A stretch of 64,000 nt of DNA from Fallopia convolvulus (taxonomy: Eukaryota; Streptophyta; Magnoliopsida; Caryophyllales; Polygonaceae), in the NCBI GenBank assembly GCA_964016875.1, contig OZ024735.1:8789338-8853337 (forward strand), in the 5' to 3' direction. This document shows, in pieces, positions 45,001 to 53,933 of this stretch; positions within the stretch are counted from its first letter, which is position 1; the number at the start of each line of letters is the position of its first letter. The translations under genes were made by a program, and so were the position numbers. Below the pieces are notes generated by a model. The model was not told the DNA's origin, ran no database searches, and worked only from the letters and a program-made list of their open reading frames with translations.

Positions 45001-46641
45001 GAAAGAAATACTAGGCTGAGTCACAAGAGAGCGCTTTTCTACACTGCCTTTCAAGCCGATTTTTGGCTCTTTCTGTAGGCGTTCTTTTTCCATATTTGTA
45101 TCTCTCTGAGTCTCTGAATTGCTCCCAAAATTTGAGCCAAAACGCTCGAGTGGATTGGGAGATAGCCCAGTTTTCGTCCCAGATGCATTGCTGGTATTGT
45201 TGCACGGCACTTTGGACGATTTAGGGTGATTTGCTCGGCGTTTTTCGTCCCACACAGTAGCCCCACCTGTGTTTGATGTTGTCCCAAAATTTGAGCCAGA
45301 ACGCTCGGGTGGAGACTGGGAAACGCCGCTTGGCTTTGTCGACGCGTCGGGCGCCGAACGCCGGGCCTCTGCTTTGGCCGTGGAATCAGCCTCTTCTTTC
45401 TCTTCCTTGGCACGCCTAAGTGCCCTAGCTTGATCTCGACGTACCTGATCCTGTAGAACTTGTTGGGGAGACAAGGGTAGAAGAGCAACTCTCCTCCCAT
45501 CATAGTTAAAAGAATAGGTATTTAACATGCCATCATAAATCACTCTCCTATCAAATAACCATGGTCTTCCTAACAATATATGAGTGCATTCCATGTTTAC
45601 TACATCACACATAATGTCATCAACATAAGTACCAATAGCAACACGGACTAAACACTGATGAGTGACAAGATTAGGACCTTCTGAATCATTAATTCCATTG
45701 AGACCATAACTAGTAGCCCTAGGTTGGGTTTTTAATTGCAAGTGATCAACTACCTTAGCATTAATAATGTTACAGCAGCTACCACTATCAATTATCATGC
45801 ATAACACTTGATTCTTTACTGTACAACTAGTATGAAAAATGTTTTCCCTTTGATCTAGCCTAGGTGTTTCTTGTAAAGTAAGAGTACGCATTGTTACCAA
45901 AGTTAGAGGCTGTTCGGTGCATTCTGGTTCAATGGCCTCTACGTCCTCCTCTTCTTGTCCATTACTGTCCTCCTCCACTTGATTTGGAGTTATATCTTCA
46001 TCACTCACATATCCTCCATTGGTGGTGAGAAGCACTTGCTTTAGATTTGGACAATCCTTGGCATAGTGACCTCGCCCTTGACACTTGTAGCACACTAAAT
46101 CACGTGCTCTAGACTGATTTGGAGGTCCATTGGTGGGACGCCTTTGGCCTTGAAAACCTGTTGTTTTAGGTGAGCTAGAAGCTCCCTTTTGCTGCATAGA
46201 AGAGTTAGAAGAATAAGAGTTGGAATTTGAACTAGGATTAGAGCCATACCTTTTTGTAGCATTCCAAGCTTCCTTCTTCTTCCTTTGTTGCTGCTCATAG
46301 AGTAATTGGGCTGAATGTACTAAGGCATTGAGATCCTTGATTTGTTGAATCTCCAATGTGTCTTGAATGCTTTGATTCAGTCCAGCCATAAATTGGGTCC
46401 TTAGAGACCGTTGGGAATGATGAATTCCCGCTTTAAAACTCAGATCCTCTAGCTCATTGAAGTACTCGGTTGGAGACTTGGTGCCTTGTTTGCAAGTTAC
46501 AACTTTCAATCTCATGTGCTCGGTATGCTCTTCAGGCACATATTTCTTCCTCATTACAAACTTCAGCTGGCCCCAAGTTTCAATTGGTGGTAAGGCCTTT
46601 CTAATTCGAAGTGAATCCATCATGCGTGACCTTCCTATCAT
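42076..46641 (-). CDS. B gag-pol polyprotein, 5'-truncated, 1521 aa
   Basis: A chromovirus polyprotein of a second family, related to but distinct from elements 1 and 2. Domains: partial Gag (from MDSLRIRKALPPIETW), CCHC knuckle (C184, C187, H192, C197), protease D285-S-G, RT (D701, D765-D766 in YFDD), RNase H D912, integrase zinc motif with a shorter H-H spacing (H1094, H1099, C1129, C1132), DD35E (D1161, D1222, E1258) and a tail with GPITRSRAKK near 1474, again CRM-like. DGQTE is DAQTE here. From the protease on it is uninterrupted, but the N-terminal half of Gag is missing. The first codons are borrowed out of frame from A' DNA (joint near 46611-46624), so the start shown is an accident of fusion. 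The stop codon TGA coincides with the inferred first bases of its LTR. Confidence 0.88.
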   Translation of the reverse strand: MIGRSRMMDSLRIRKALPPIETWGQLKFVMRKKYVPEEHTEHMRLKVVTCKQGTKSPTEYFNELEDLSFKAGIHHSQRSLRTQFMAGLNQSIQDTLEIQQIKDLNALVHSAQLLYEQQQRKKKEAWNATKRYGSNPSSNSNSYSSNSSMQQKGASSSPKTTGFQGQRRPTNGPPNQSRARDLVCYKCQGRGHYAKDCPNLKQVLLTTNGGYVSDEDITPNQVEEDSNGQEEEDVEAIEPECTEQPLTLVTMRTLTLQETPRLDQRENIFHTSCTVKNQVLCMIIDSGSCCNIINAKVVDHLQLKTQPRATSYGLNGINDSEGPNLVTHQCLVRVAIGTYVDDIMCDVVNMECTHILLGRPWLFDRRVIYDGMLNTYSFNYDGRRVALLPLSPQQVLQDQVRRDQARALRRAKEEKEEADSTAKAEARRSAPDASTKPSGVSQSPPERSGSNFGTTSNTGGATVWDEKRRANHPKSSKVPCNNTSNASGTKTGLSPNPLERFGSNFGSNSETQRDTNMEKERLQKEPKIGLKGSVEKRSLVTQPSISFPNSSCLLLMRKEILIISQDISHLPKCLQDLLQEFEDVMPEELPEGLPPIRGIEHQIDLVPGASLPNRAAYRASPEETAELQRQVQDLMDKGYVRESLSPCAVPVILVPKKDGTWRMCVDCRAINQITVKYRHPIPRLDDMLDELHGANFFSKIDLRSGYHQIRMREGDEWKTAFKTKYGLYEWLVMPFGLTNAPSTFMRLMNHVLRRYLGRFVVVYFDDILIYSKTMHEHVDHLRAVLDTLRLEKLYVNLKKCSFCSKSTIFLGFVVSKGGLKVDEDKIKAIKEWPQPTTPTMVRSFLGLAGFYRRFVRDFSTIAAPLHELTKKDTSFKWREQQENAFNTLKDRLCHAPVLQLPDFSKAFEIEVDASGHGIGGVLLQDKKPIAYFSEKHSGAELNYPTYDKELYALIRVLKTWSHYLWPKEFVIHSDHEALKYLKGQSRLSRRHARWVEFMETFPYVVKHKKGKENVVADALSRRYVLLILCDVKILGFAMIRELYASDPHFSEIYKNCMSRGEIDTYFIDDGYLFKAGKLCIPSSSIRRLLTKEVHESRGHRGLEKTLEGLKEHYYWPKMSNYVLRFVKSCVVCAKAKSRLHPHGLYQPLPIPSSPWEDISMDFIVGLPRTRKDRDSIFVVVDRFSKIAHFIPCHTTDDAVHIADLFFREIVRLHGIPCSIVSDRDAKFLSYFWKSLWSKLGTKLLFSTSCHPQTDAQTEVTNRTLGVLLRTMLKANLKRWEDVLPFVEFAYNRSIHSATKMTPFEVVYGLNPRTPVDMTPQPYKGKESFEANKRAEFVKKLHERTKMHLERKSMKYKAHADKGRKQVIFEEGDLVWVHLRKERFPNQRKNKLDQRGDGPFRIIRRIGPNAYHVDLPGEYGVHPTFNVADLSLYVPDFDSDVESETIRAQVEENDAVKPAMSQTDVDELIRVPSDGPITRSRAKKIAQGTTAILVRLAAVIEEPSKAKWVSCIRHQLSPDSMD

Positions 46642-48535
46642 ATTGCCATGGGCGACCTAATAAAATGTGACAAGCCTGCATAGGAACTACATCACAAAGA
46701 ACAACATCCTCGTAATGCCCTAATTTAATAGAAACATGCGCTTGCTTGTTCACTTTAAGTTCTCCACAATCGTTCATCCAATGCAATTTATAAGGTCTAG
46801 GGTGTTGAGTCATAGATAATTGCAGTTTTTGTACCATTTCAAGACAAGCAATGTTACAGCAACTTCCACTATCTATTATCATGTTGCAAACCTTACCCTT
46901 AATTAAACATCGAGTATGAAATAGATTTTCACGTTGATTATCTTCACAAGGGGCTGGTTTTATATGCATGTTACGTCTAGCAATTAAAGACTCCCCTGAT
47001 TCATACTCTATCTCATCCTCATCATCATGCAAATCATCATTATTAGGCTCATTTTTATGCACATCATCAATTTCTTCCTCAGATTCATATTGGCCTAAAT
47101 GATTGATTAAAAGTGTTTTCTTGTTAGGGCAATCTTTCATCATGTGCCCTCTTCCTTGGCACTTAAAACACACAGTATCCCTAGCTCTAGAGGAAGGGTT
47201 AGAGGTACTGCCCTTAGGAGCTGCCGAAGCTCCACTATTGGGGCCCTTGTTGTAGGATGGCGCGGTGCCCGCGGAAGACTTGGTCCGGCCAGCTTGATCT
47301 CCATAGGCGCCGGCGGTGCTTCCTCGTTCCTTTGTAGGCGCGCCTTCCTTTCCATAAGACATGGCCTGACCACGGTTGTTCCTCCATGAGTTGGGCTGGT
47401 TACTCGTGCCTCGGCCTCCTAGAATCCGTGCCTTGTTCTTTTTCTCAACCTTCATAGCTAAATGTAACAAACCAGTCATAGTAGTATATGGATATAAATC
47501 GACCTCATTAGCTAAAGAAGGATGTAAAACTCGAAGGAAACGTGCCATTGTGGACTCCTCATCCTCATCCACATTGGCTCTTACCATTGCCACTTGCATG
47601 GCATTGTAAGTTTCCTCGGCACTCATTGAACCTTGCTTGAGATTCTCCAATCTTTGACGCAGCTCACGTGCATAATGTTGGGGAATGAAACGCCTCCTCA
47701 TGAGGGCCTTCATTTGCTCCCAAGTTCCTATTGGTGCGTCAAGAGCTCTTCTCCTTTCCTTTACTAGATTATCCCACCAGATTAGTGCATAACCGGAAAA
47801 TTCAAGGGTGGCGAGTTGTACCTTTTTATGCTCGGCAAAGTTATGGCAATTCCATATTTGTTCAATTTTCGTCTCCCACTCCATGTAGACGTCCGGATCA
47901 CACTTGCCTTCAAAGGCTGGGATCTTCACTTTGATTTTTCCTACTCCATCTTGCTCGGGCTCTCTAGGCCGCCTTGGACGCCTATCTCTGTCTTCGCGCC
48001 TTGAATAGCGCTCCCAATGTTCATCATCTTCGGCGTCATACTCATCGAAATGGTCTTCTTGGCCCGGAGCTCTCCTATGTCCCTGAAAATCATGAAATTC
48101 ATTAGCACGATTTCGCCCTTCCCTAGCGGGAGAGGGTAATTGGCTAATTGGGACCCCTTGAGCAAAAATCCCGGGAGAATGGAAATGAGTTGAGTTCAAG
48201 TGATCTTCCCTGTTTTGATGATGGGAAGTGGAGGCAAAATTCGGATCCATGCTGGACGGATGGAACGTAGGCGCGGACTCACGAGCGCGCCCTTGCCCTT
48301 GGCTCGCCGCTGCGGCTGGATCGTGCGCCGTTGGCGCGGTACCTGGCGCGACGCTCGGTGCGGCCCCCGGTTGAGGCGTCGTAATTGTTTGCGCCTCCAA
48401 GGCGGCCATGCGTGAATTGAGGCGCGCCATGTTGCTGTTGAGAGAGCTCAACAAGTTGAACACATCGGGGTGAACCGGGTCGGGGCTCCTGGATCGGTGG
48501 GATCCTCTCTCGTCTCCTGACATGATCACACACAA
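46601..48535 (-). pseudogene. A' gag-protease, truncated by fusion to B (644 aa)
   Basis: Residues 1-641 match elements 1 and 2: Gag, CCHC at 456-469 and protease D555-S-G with HILLGRPW. After THDGF the frame enters B DNA and stops within three codons. RT, RNase H and integrase of A' are absent from the window. The chimera is out of frame with B, so no fused polyprotein would be made. An intact Gag and most of the protease could still be translated from the A' LTR promoter. Confidence 0.9.
46611..46624. other. A'-B fusion joint at short homology
   Basis: Plus-strand sequence to the left belongs to B Gag (TTTCTAATTCGAA); to the right it follows A exactly (GTGAATCCATCATGCGTGAC, as at 17180 and 27740). 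B would be expected to encode MDS here, whose complement includes GAATCCAT, so up to about 8-11 bases may be shared. This fits a deletion joining two nested elements. Confidence 0.75.
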
Positions 48536-49838
48536 TGCACTACAAGCAAATGGTTAGTGTTAGTCAAATCAAAAAAACTCCTCGCTTGTGTTTCACTCGC
48601 TCTCACTCTCGGGTGGTGTGATCGAGCTTGTTGTTGCAATCTGCTTTGAAATGATCAAAATCAAGTTGAAGTTTAGTAGATCAATCAAACACGAGAAGAG
48701 AAGGTTGGAGGAAAGAGGGTTTAAACAAATGAAGACTCGAGTGAAAACAGAAACAGGAAGTAGAGAAAATGAGAAGAAGACTCGATTATAAACAAGACCA
48801 GAATTGAGAAAGAGAAAATTGTCAAACAAAGAGTTAGATCAAACCTTGATTAAGCCTGTCTCACCTTGATTTCCTTAACCAAGAGTGCACTTGGAGTGGT
48901 TTGTTAGGTGAGGCGTAGGGTGGCTTTTTGTGAAGGTTCGAGGTATACTCCAATGGCGTCCGACAATAGGGAAGAAACGAAGAGAAAAGGAAGACTCTTG
49001 CACTTTTTTTTTTTTTCTTGACTTACACAAAATACTTACAAGTATGCAATAATGGAAGCTATACTATGATATGAATTAAGAAGAGATAAGAGATTAAAGA
49101 ATCTGATTTTCTGAATTTTGCTTCTTTTTTTGACCTTTTTTTTTTTGACTTTTCTTTTTCTTTTTTTTTTTTCAGAAATACTCAGATAATTAAGATAAAT
49201 ACGAAAATAAGAAATGATAAAATAATATGCAATATGAAAGTGCAAGAAAATAAAATAGAAATGTAGCAGATTTAATGTGATGGGCGTTGGAGTGGTGGGA
49301 TGCAATCCCTGATTTTGTGGTTGGTGGAGAAAGTCTCAAGGCTGAAATGTAGGAGGTGGGTATGAATTTGGACGTTGGGAGAGTGTGGGAATGGATTTGA
49401 ATGGGTCTTGCTACTTTGTAGGAGGTGGGTGTAGCTTTTGTGGCTGAAATGAAGGTTGTTAGAATCTTTGAACTAGTCAACCTTAAATGTAGGAGGTGGG
49501 AAAGGCAATTGAATTTCTGACTTAATTAAATTAAATCAGCTCCTCCTTACTTAATTCAAACGTGGCTGATGGTTCTAGGAAGGTGGTGGACGTTTTTTGT
49601 GAAGGTGGTGGGCAGGAGGTGTGTTGGTGACGGTTACTTGAAGTTTAGGGTGTGTTTGGCTGGGGCGAAACAAACCACTTCAGCAAGCAACAAACTGGTC
49701 AGTACTTTCAAGTTTAATTAAAGAGATTGAGATTAATCAAACCTGATCGGATCCTTGTAGACGCTACTCCTCTTTTTGGTATTTTGTAGACTCTAATGGT
49801 GAATCGACTCGGAAATGGAAAAGAACGTCGTCAACGAA
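48536..49838 (-). other. A' untranslated leader
   Basis: Nearly identical to the leader of element 2 (29665-30965), with a T-rich tract at about 49000-49175 on the plus strand. No coding feature seen. Confidence 0.8.
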
Positions 49839-49850
49839 GCTCTGATACCA
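49839..49850 (-). other. Primer binding site of A'
   Basis: TGGTATCAGAGC on the minus strand, three bases inside the A' LTR, as in elements 1 and 2. Confidence 0.92.
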
Positions 49851-49853
49851 ATT

Positions 49854-50827
49854 TGATGCGGGGATAAACCGCTTGATGCCCGATCTTCGACGTTCACGAC
49901 TCAAAACAAAGAAACAACAATAATGATCAGAAATGGAAATGCAACAAGACTCGACAAGGAAGAATACGACTTGCAATGAACGAAAAGACAAGGAAACGAA
50001 TTCAAACAGAAAAGGACTCGACAAGAGATAAAGGACTCAAGAACAACAAGAAGGATAACCTCATAAAACAACTATCAAACCCTTGACTTGATTCAGCCAA
50101 GAACCTAATAGAATGATTATGAAACCAACCTTTACGATCTCACACAACAAGGAACGAGACCTTGAAGCACGAGAAAGGGGCTCGTGATTGTTGACAAGCA
50201 CCAACCTTCGATGAGATTGACACAAATCAAAGCAAACCAAGCTGCAAACACACACACGGTTTGAAAGCCAAAGGCTCTCATTTTCTCTCTATTCAATGAG
50301 AAAACAAATGCAAATTCTGAGTTGTCTACCCTGAAAATAAAACATCCTAAGCTATTTATATGTCTTGACAAAATAACAATAGAAATAATGTCTAATTAAA
50401 ACTAAAAGATAACTAAGGCCCAAAATGGAAATGGCCCAATAAAACAAATCCAGCAAAACTAAAAGATAGCATGCTCGTGCTCGGACTCGCGCGCACACAC
50501 GCGGACAGGCGCGCTCAGGGGCGCGCCGTATCGTTGTCGCGCTGGAACGAGCACGCCGTTGCATCGCTGCGCGCCGTTGCATCGCGGGGCGCGTCGCATC
50601 GCTGAGGTTGGGGCGCGCCGCTGCAGCCTCGATACGATGATCCGTCGGCGCTCAAGACACACACCGCCCTGGCCTTGGACTCCATACAAGCTCCTGCCTC
50701 CTTAGCCATAGTGTAGCCCACAAAAGCAATCATCTCGCGTTGTAGCTTCTTAGCTCGAGCACGGGTGAGTGGTCCATCAAAGAGTGTAGGCGCGCCCGGT
50801 GGAGGCTGCCTAGATGGTCCCTCATCA
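49854..50827 (-). repeat. A' 5' LTR (974 bp)
   Basis: It runs in element sense from TGATGAGGGACC at 50827 to CCCCGCATCA at 49854. Its U3 part resembles element 2 with extra GC-rich repeat units. Its R/U5 part (49893-50240) is a different version from both elements 1 and 2. TATAAATAG lies at 50353-50361 on the minus strand. The partner 3' LTR was lost with the rest of A', so its target duplication cannot be checked; CTTTT follows on the right. Confidence 0.93.
50353..50361 (-). promoter_or_regulatory. TATA box in A' LTR
   Basis: TATAAATAG on the minus strand, same position within the LTR as in elements 1 and 2. It would drive the truncated A' gag and then read through the joint into B. Confidence 0.6.
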
Positions 50828-51701
50828 CTTTTGGAGAACTCTTTGGGGTAAGTTGGGTACTAGGCTGTTATTCTCTACATCTAGCCACCCACAAACCGAC
50901 GGCCAAACCGAAGTCACCAATAGGACTTTAACCACCATCCTTAGAGCCATTATTAGGAAGAACCTGAAATCTTGGGAAGAAATGCTGCCTCATGTGGAAT
51001 TTGCATACAATAGGACAATGCATTCATCTACTATGCTTACTCCATTTGAGTGCGTTTATGGTACTAACCCCCTAACTCCTTTAGATCTTACCCCATTTCC
51101 AATGAGGGAAAAAGAAAGCTTTGATGCAGGAAAACAGGTTGAGTTCATTAAGGAGTTACATGAGAGGACAAGGATCAAGCTGGAACAAAGGGCCGAGTAT
51201 AATGCCAACCGAGCTAACAAGGGACGACGCAAGGTTATTTTCCAGCCCGACAATCTAGTATGGGTGCATTTGAGGAAGGAGAGGTTCCCCGAGCAACGAA
51301 AGTCCAAACTGTCACCACGTGGAGATGGGCCTTTCAAGGTGCTTCAACGCATTGGTGATAACGCATACAAGCTGGAGTTGCCCGGAGAGTACGGCGTGAG
51401 TGCTACATTCAACGTGGCTGATCTAACTCCTTATCTTGCTGTGGATGAAGACCTTGATTCGAGGTCGAATCCTTTTCAAGAAGGGGAGGATGATGAGGGG
51501 CCATCCGTCAAGCCACCACCGAGCACGCCCATCCTTTTTGATGGTCCAATGACAAGGGCGCGAGCCAAGAAGCTTCAAAGGGACTTGTTTGCATTTGTGG
51601 CGTACCATGGAGACAAGGAAGCCAAGAATGCCCCTGATAAAAAGCCATTATTAATGAGCGGCCTCGTCGCCAAGGATTCAAGCCACGAAGTGCCAGATTG
51701 A
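50828..51701 (+). pseudogene. D integrase C-terminal half and LTR-encoded tail
   Basis: The frame begins abruptly at HFWRTLWGKLG, the middle of the integrase core, exactly where the A' LTR ends. It includes the catalytic Glu of DGQTEV, the GDLVW-type region (here with N: DNLVWVHLRKERF), FNVADLTPYL and TRARAKKLQRD. It then runs 70 residues into its own 3' LTR before stopping. It is closely related to elements 1 and 2 but is a separate subfamily. Everything upstream (Gag to the first integrase half) is missing. An open frame starting 14 bases earlier in the A' LTR is accidental. Confidence 0.9.
51478..51490 (+). other. Polypurine tract of D
   Basis: AAGAAGGGGAGGA lies directly before the D 3' LTR and inside the frame, matching the position and sequence of the tracts in elements 1 and 2. 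Confidence 0.83.
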
Positions 51702-52305
51702 GGCTGGGCACAAGCGCGCGCGCGCCAGCGGCGCCCCGCACATGTGTGCGTTGCTTGGGCTTGTTAGGCCATTTTGGGCCGCCCTCTTTAATTGTTTTAC
51801 TTAGACTTTTTCTAGCTATTTTCTGATTATTAGGAAGACATATAAGTAGCTTCTAGTGGTTATTATTTCAGATTAGAAAAACCTTTATCATAAAACTGAG
51901 TGTTTTCTCTCCATAGTGAGAATCGAAGACTTGTTCTTCAAAGTATTGCAATTTCAGCTTGGTTTGTCTTGTTTGCATCAATTATCGATCATAGTTGGTG
52001 TGCTAGTCGAATACGAGCATCTTCTTCGTGCTTTCAAGGCTGGATCCTTGATTGTGTGAAGTCGTACGAGGTTGGTCACTTGATCATTCAATCTGGTTCT
52101 CGTTTTCAAAGCAACGAGGGTCTTTTTGTTGTTTCATTTGGTTGATCTCATTTTCCCTATCGTTTTCATTTGAATCTCATTATTTCCTTTTCTTTTTCAG
52201 TTTGTCGAGTCCTTTTGTTTCATTTCTAATCGTTTGCTTGTTTCCCTTTGTTTGCTGAGTCGTTGATTGTCGAAGATCGGGCCAATCACGGTTAACCCCG
52301 TATCA
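51491..52305 (+). repeat. D 3' LTR (815 bp)
   Basis: It starts TGATGAGGGGCC and ends AACCCCGTATCA, recognisably related to the element 1 LTR (TGATGAGGGACC to CCCCGCATCA) but shorter and diverged in between. TATAAGTAG at 51841-51849 is a likely TATA box. The first 211 bp are coding. It abuts a B LTR lacking its outermost 14 bases, so D appears to have inserted into that LTR. Confidence 0.88.
51841..51849 (+). promoter_or_regulatory. TATA-like box in D LTR
   Basis: TATAAGTAG in the context GACATATAAGTAGC aligns with GACATATAAATAGC of element 1 in element sense. It is probably the core promoter or its remnant. Confidence 0.5.
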
Positions 52306-53126
52306 CCCGGAATCCTCCGTAGAAACCTCGTATATGACCCACACAAGTCCCGATCTTGCCTAGTAATCCTTGATTCAACCTGAATTTGCAATCAATATGA
52401 GAAATCGTGCACAACAAGTAACAAAACTGATCTGAAATTGAATGAATGAAGATCGAACAGAATTATAGTAAATCAACTTGATAGTTCACTCGGATTGGCT
52501 CTAACGCTAAATCCGAATGATAAACTAGTTTGATCTTTAACAATCAAGACTAGAACAATCTTATTGATGAAATATAACTCAGATTCGAACAAGAGTGAGA
52601 GAAGAGAATTCTCGAAATTTTGATGATGTTGATCGGCAATGATGATAAACACGAGCACAACAATTGTATTTTTGGAGCCCAAGGACTAGATAAACCTTTC
52701 TTAGGGTTTATCTAATCTCAAGCTGATTTTATTGAATGAAATAACAAGAGTATAAATAGAGAATACAAAGCTATTCCTTGGGGAGCAAGCAAGGGGGTGT
52801 GGCCGGCCCTAGGAGAGAGGAATTAGCCTCCTTATCTTGCTTCCCAAGATATAATAATATCTAATTAAATCGAACTAGATTCCCTTAAATAAATAAATCA
52901 TAGCTGAATTATTTATTTAAGGAAATAATCCTAACAACTTAAAATATCTCTAACAACCAGGAGAGAGAAAATATCTCTAACAACCAGGAGAGAGAAAATC
53001 AACCACTAACATAAGCCTATTGGCTGATTTCTCTTCATTATTAAAATAGATAGAAATTGTTTATAATAAAATAAATAAGATATTTTCTTCAATTTAGATT
53101 GGTCAAGTCAAAGGGTTGACTTTGAC
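52306..53126 (-). repeat. B 5' LTR remnant
   Basis: It matches 41146-41966 almost base for base in the same orientation, including the 37-bp duplication (from 52943). It lacks about 14 bases at the left, where D was inserted, and about 110 bases at the right, where it passes into an inverted LTR through CTTTGAC at 53120-53126. Confidence 0.85.
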
Positions 53127-53933
53127 TTGATCATTCTAAATTGAAGAAAATATCTTATTTATTTTATTATGAACAATTTCTATTTATTTTAATAATGTAG
53201 AGAAATCAGCCAATAGGCTTATGTTAGTTGGTTGATTTTCTCTCTCCTGGTTGTTAGAGATATTTTCTCTCTCCTGGTTGTTAAAGATATTTTTAGTTTG
53301 TTAGGATTATTTCCTTAAATAAATAATTCAGCTATGATTTATTTATTTAAGGGAATCTAGTGAGATTTAATTAGATATTATTATATCTTGGGAAGCAAGC
53401 AAAGGAGACTCCCTCTCCCCTTCTAGGGCCGGCCAGCTTTCCTCCCTTGCTCCCCAAGTATTAGCTTTTGTATTCTCTATAAATACTTTTCAGTTTCATT
53501 AATAAAAATCAGCTTGAGATTAGATAAACCCTAAGAAAGGTTTATCTAGTCCTTGGGCTCAAAAACAAGTGTGTTTGTGTGATTACAATCTCGAGATCAT
53601 CATCATCATAGCAGCCGAAATTTCTCTCTCTCTTGTTCGAATCTGAGTTATATTTCGCCAATAAGATTGTTCTAGTCTTGATTGTTAAAGATCAAACTAG
53701 TTTATCATTCAGATTTAGCGTTAGAGCCAATCCGAGTGAACTATCAAGTTGATTTACTATAATTCTGTTCGATCTCCATTCATTCAATTTCAGATCAGTT
53801 TGGTTACTTGTTGTGCTCGATTTCTCATATTGATTGCAAATTCAGGTTGAATCAAGGATTACTAGGCAAGATCGGGACTTGTGTGGGTCATATACGAGGT
53901 TTCAACGGAGGATTCCAGGGCAATCACGTATCA
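53120..53933 (+). repeat. B' 3' LTR, 5'-truncated
   Basis: Inverted relative to 52306-53126 and noticeably more diverged (for example CTCTCCCCTTCTAGGGCCGG). It ends with CACGTATCA at 53933, a proper LTR terminus, followed directly by satellite GCATGGGCC. TATAAATAC at 53478-53486 is a likely TATA box. Its sense orientation matches the B' integrase fragment at 40645, so I assign it to B'. The U3 start was lost. Confidence 0.8.
53478..53486 (+). promoter_or_regulatory. TATA-like box in B' LTR
   Basis: TATAAATAC in the context CTCTATAAATACTTTTC. The corresponding site in the younger B LTRs reads TATTTATAC, so the two differ. Confidence 0.45.

Larger units (their letters stand above)
40641..53933. 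mobile_element. Collapsed nest of four Ty3/gypsy elements (B', B, D, A')
   Basis: Order on the plus strand: B' integrase fragment (+), B 3' LTR (-), B gag-pol (-), A' gag-protease (-), A' leader and 5' LTR (-), D integrase end and 3' LTR (+), B 5' LTR remnant (-), B' 3' LTR (+), satellite. Each boundary fits nested insertion followed by deletion. B starts inside the B' integrase at 41131/41132. A' starts inside the D integrase at 50827/50828. The D LTR ends inside the B LTR at 52305/52306. The left edge (TTGGG), the A'-B joint (GTGAATCCAT) and the joint between the two facing LTRs (CTTTGAC) show short homologies. No member is complete. Confidence 0.8.
52306..53933. repeat. 1.6-kb inverted repeat of two LTRs
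   Basis: Arms of about 810 bp face each other with almost no spacer. The centre reads GTCAAAGGGTTGACTTTGAC, itself a short palindrome. A single strand could fold into a long imperfect hairpin, and a read-through RNA would be a double-stranded precursor. Confidence 0.85.

Noticed and set aside
49854..50827. Solo LTR
   Set aside because: It is followed on the minus strand by primer site, leader and gag of A', so it is the 5' LTR of a truncated element.
50814..50827. Met in the A' LTR as the start of the D integrase frame
   Set aside because: The in-frame Met is a chance product of the insertion. D coding sequence begins at 50828 in the middle of the integrase core.
52306..53933. Foldback or MITE-type DNA transposon
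   Set aside because: The arms are LTRs: the same sequence ends B at 41132 with a proper LTR terminus, and the centre is a short-homology joint.
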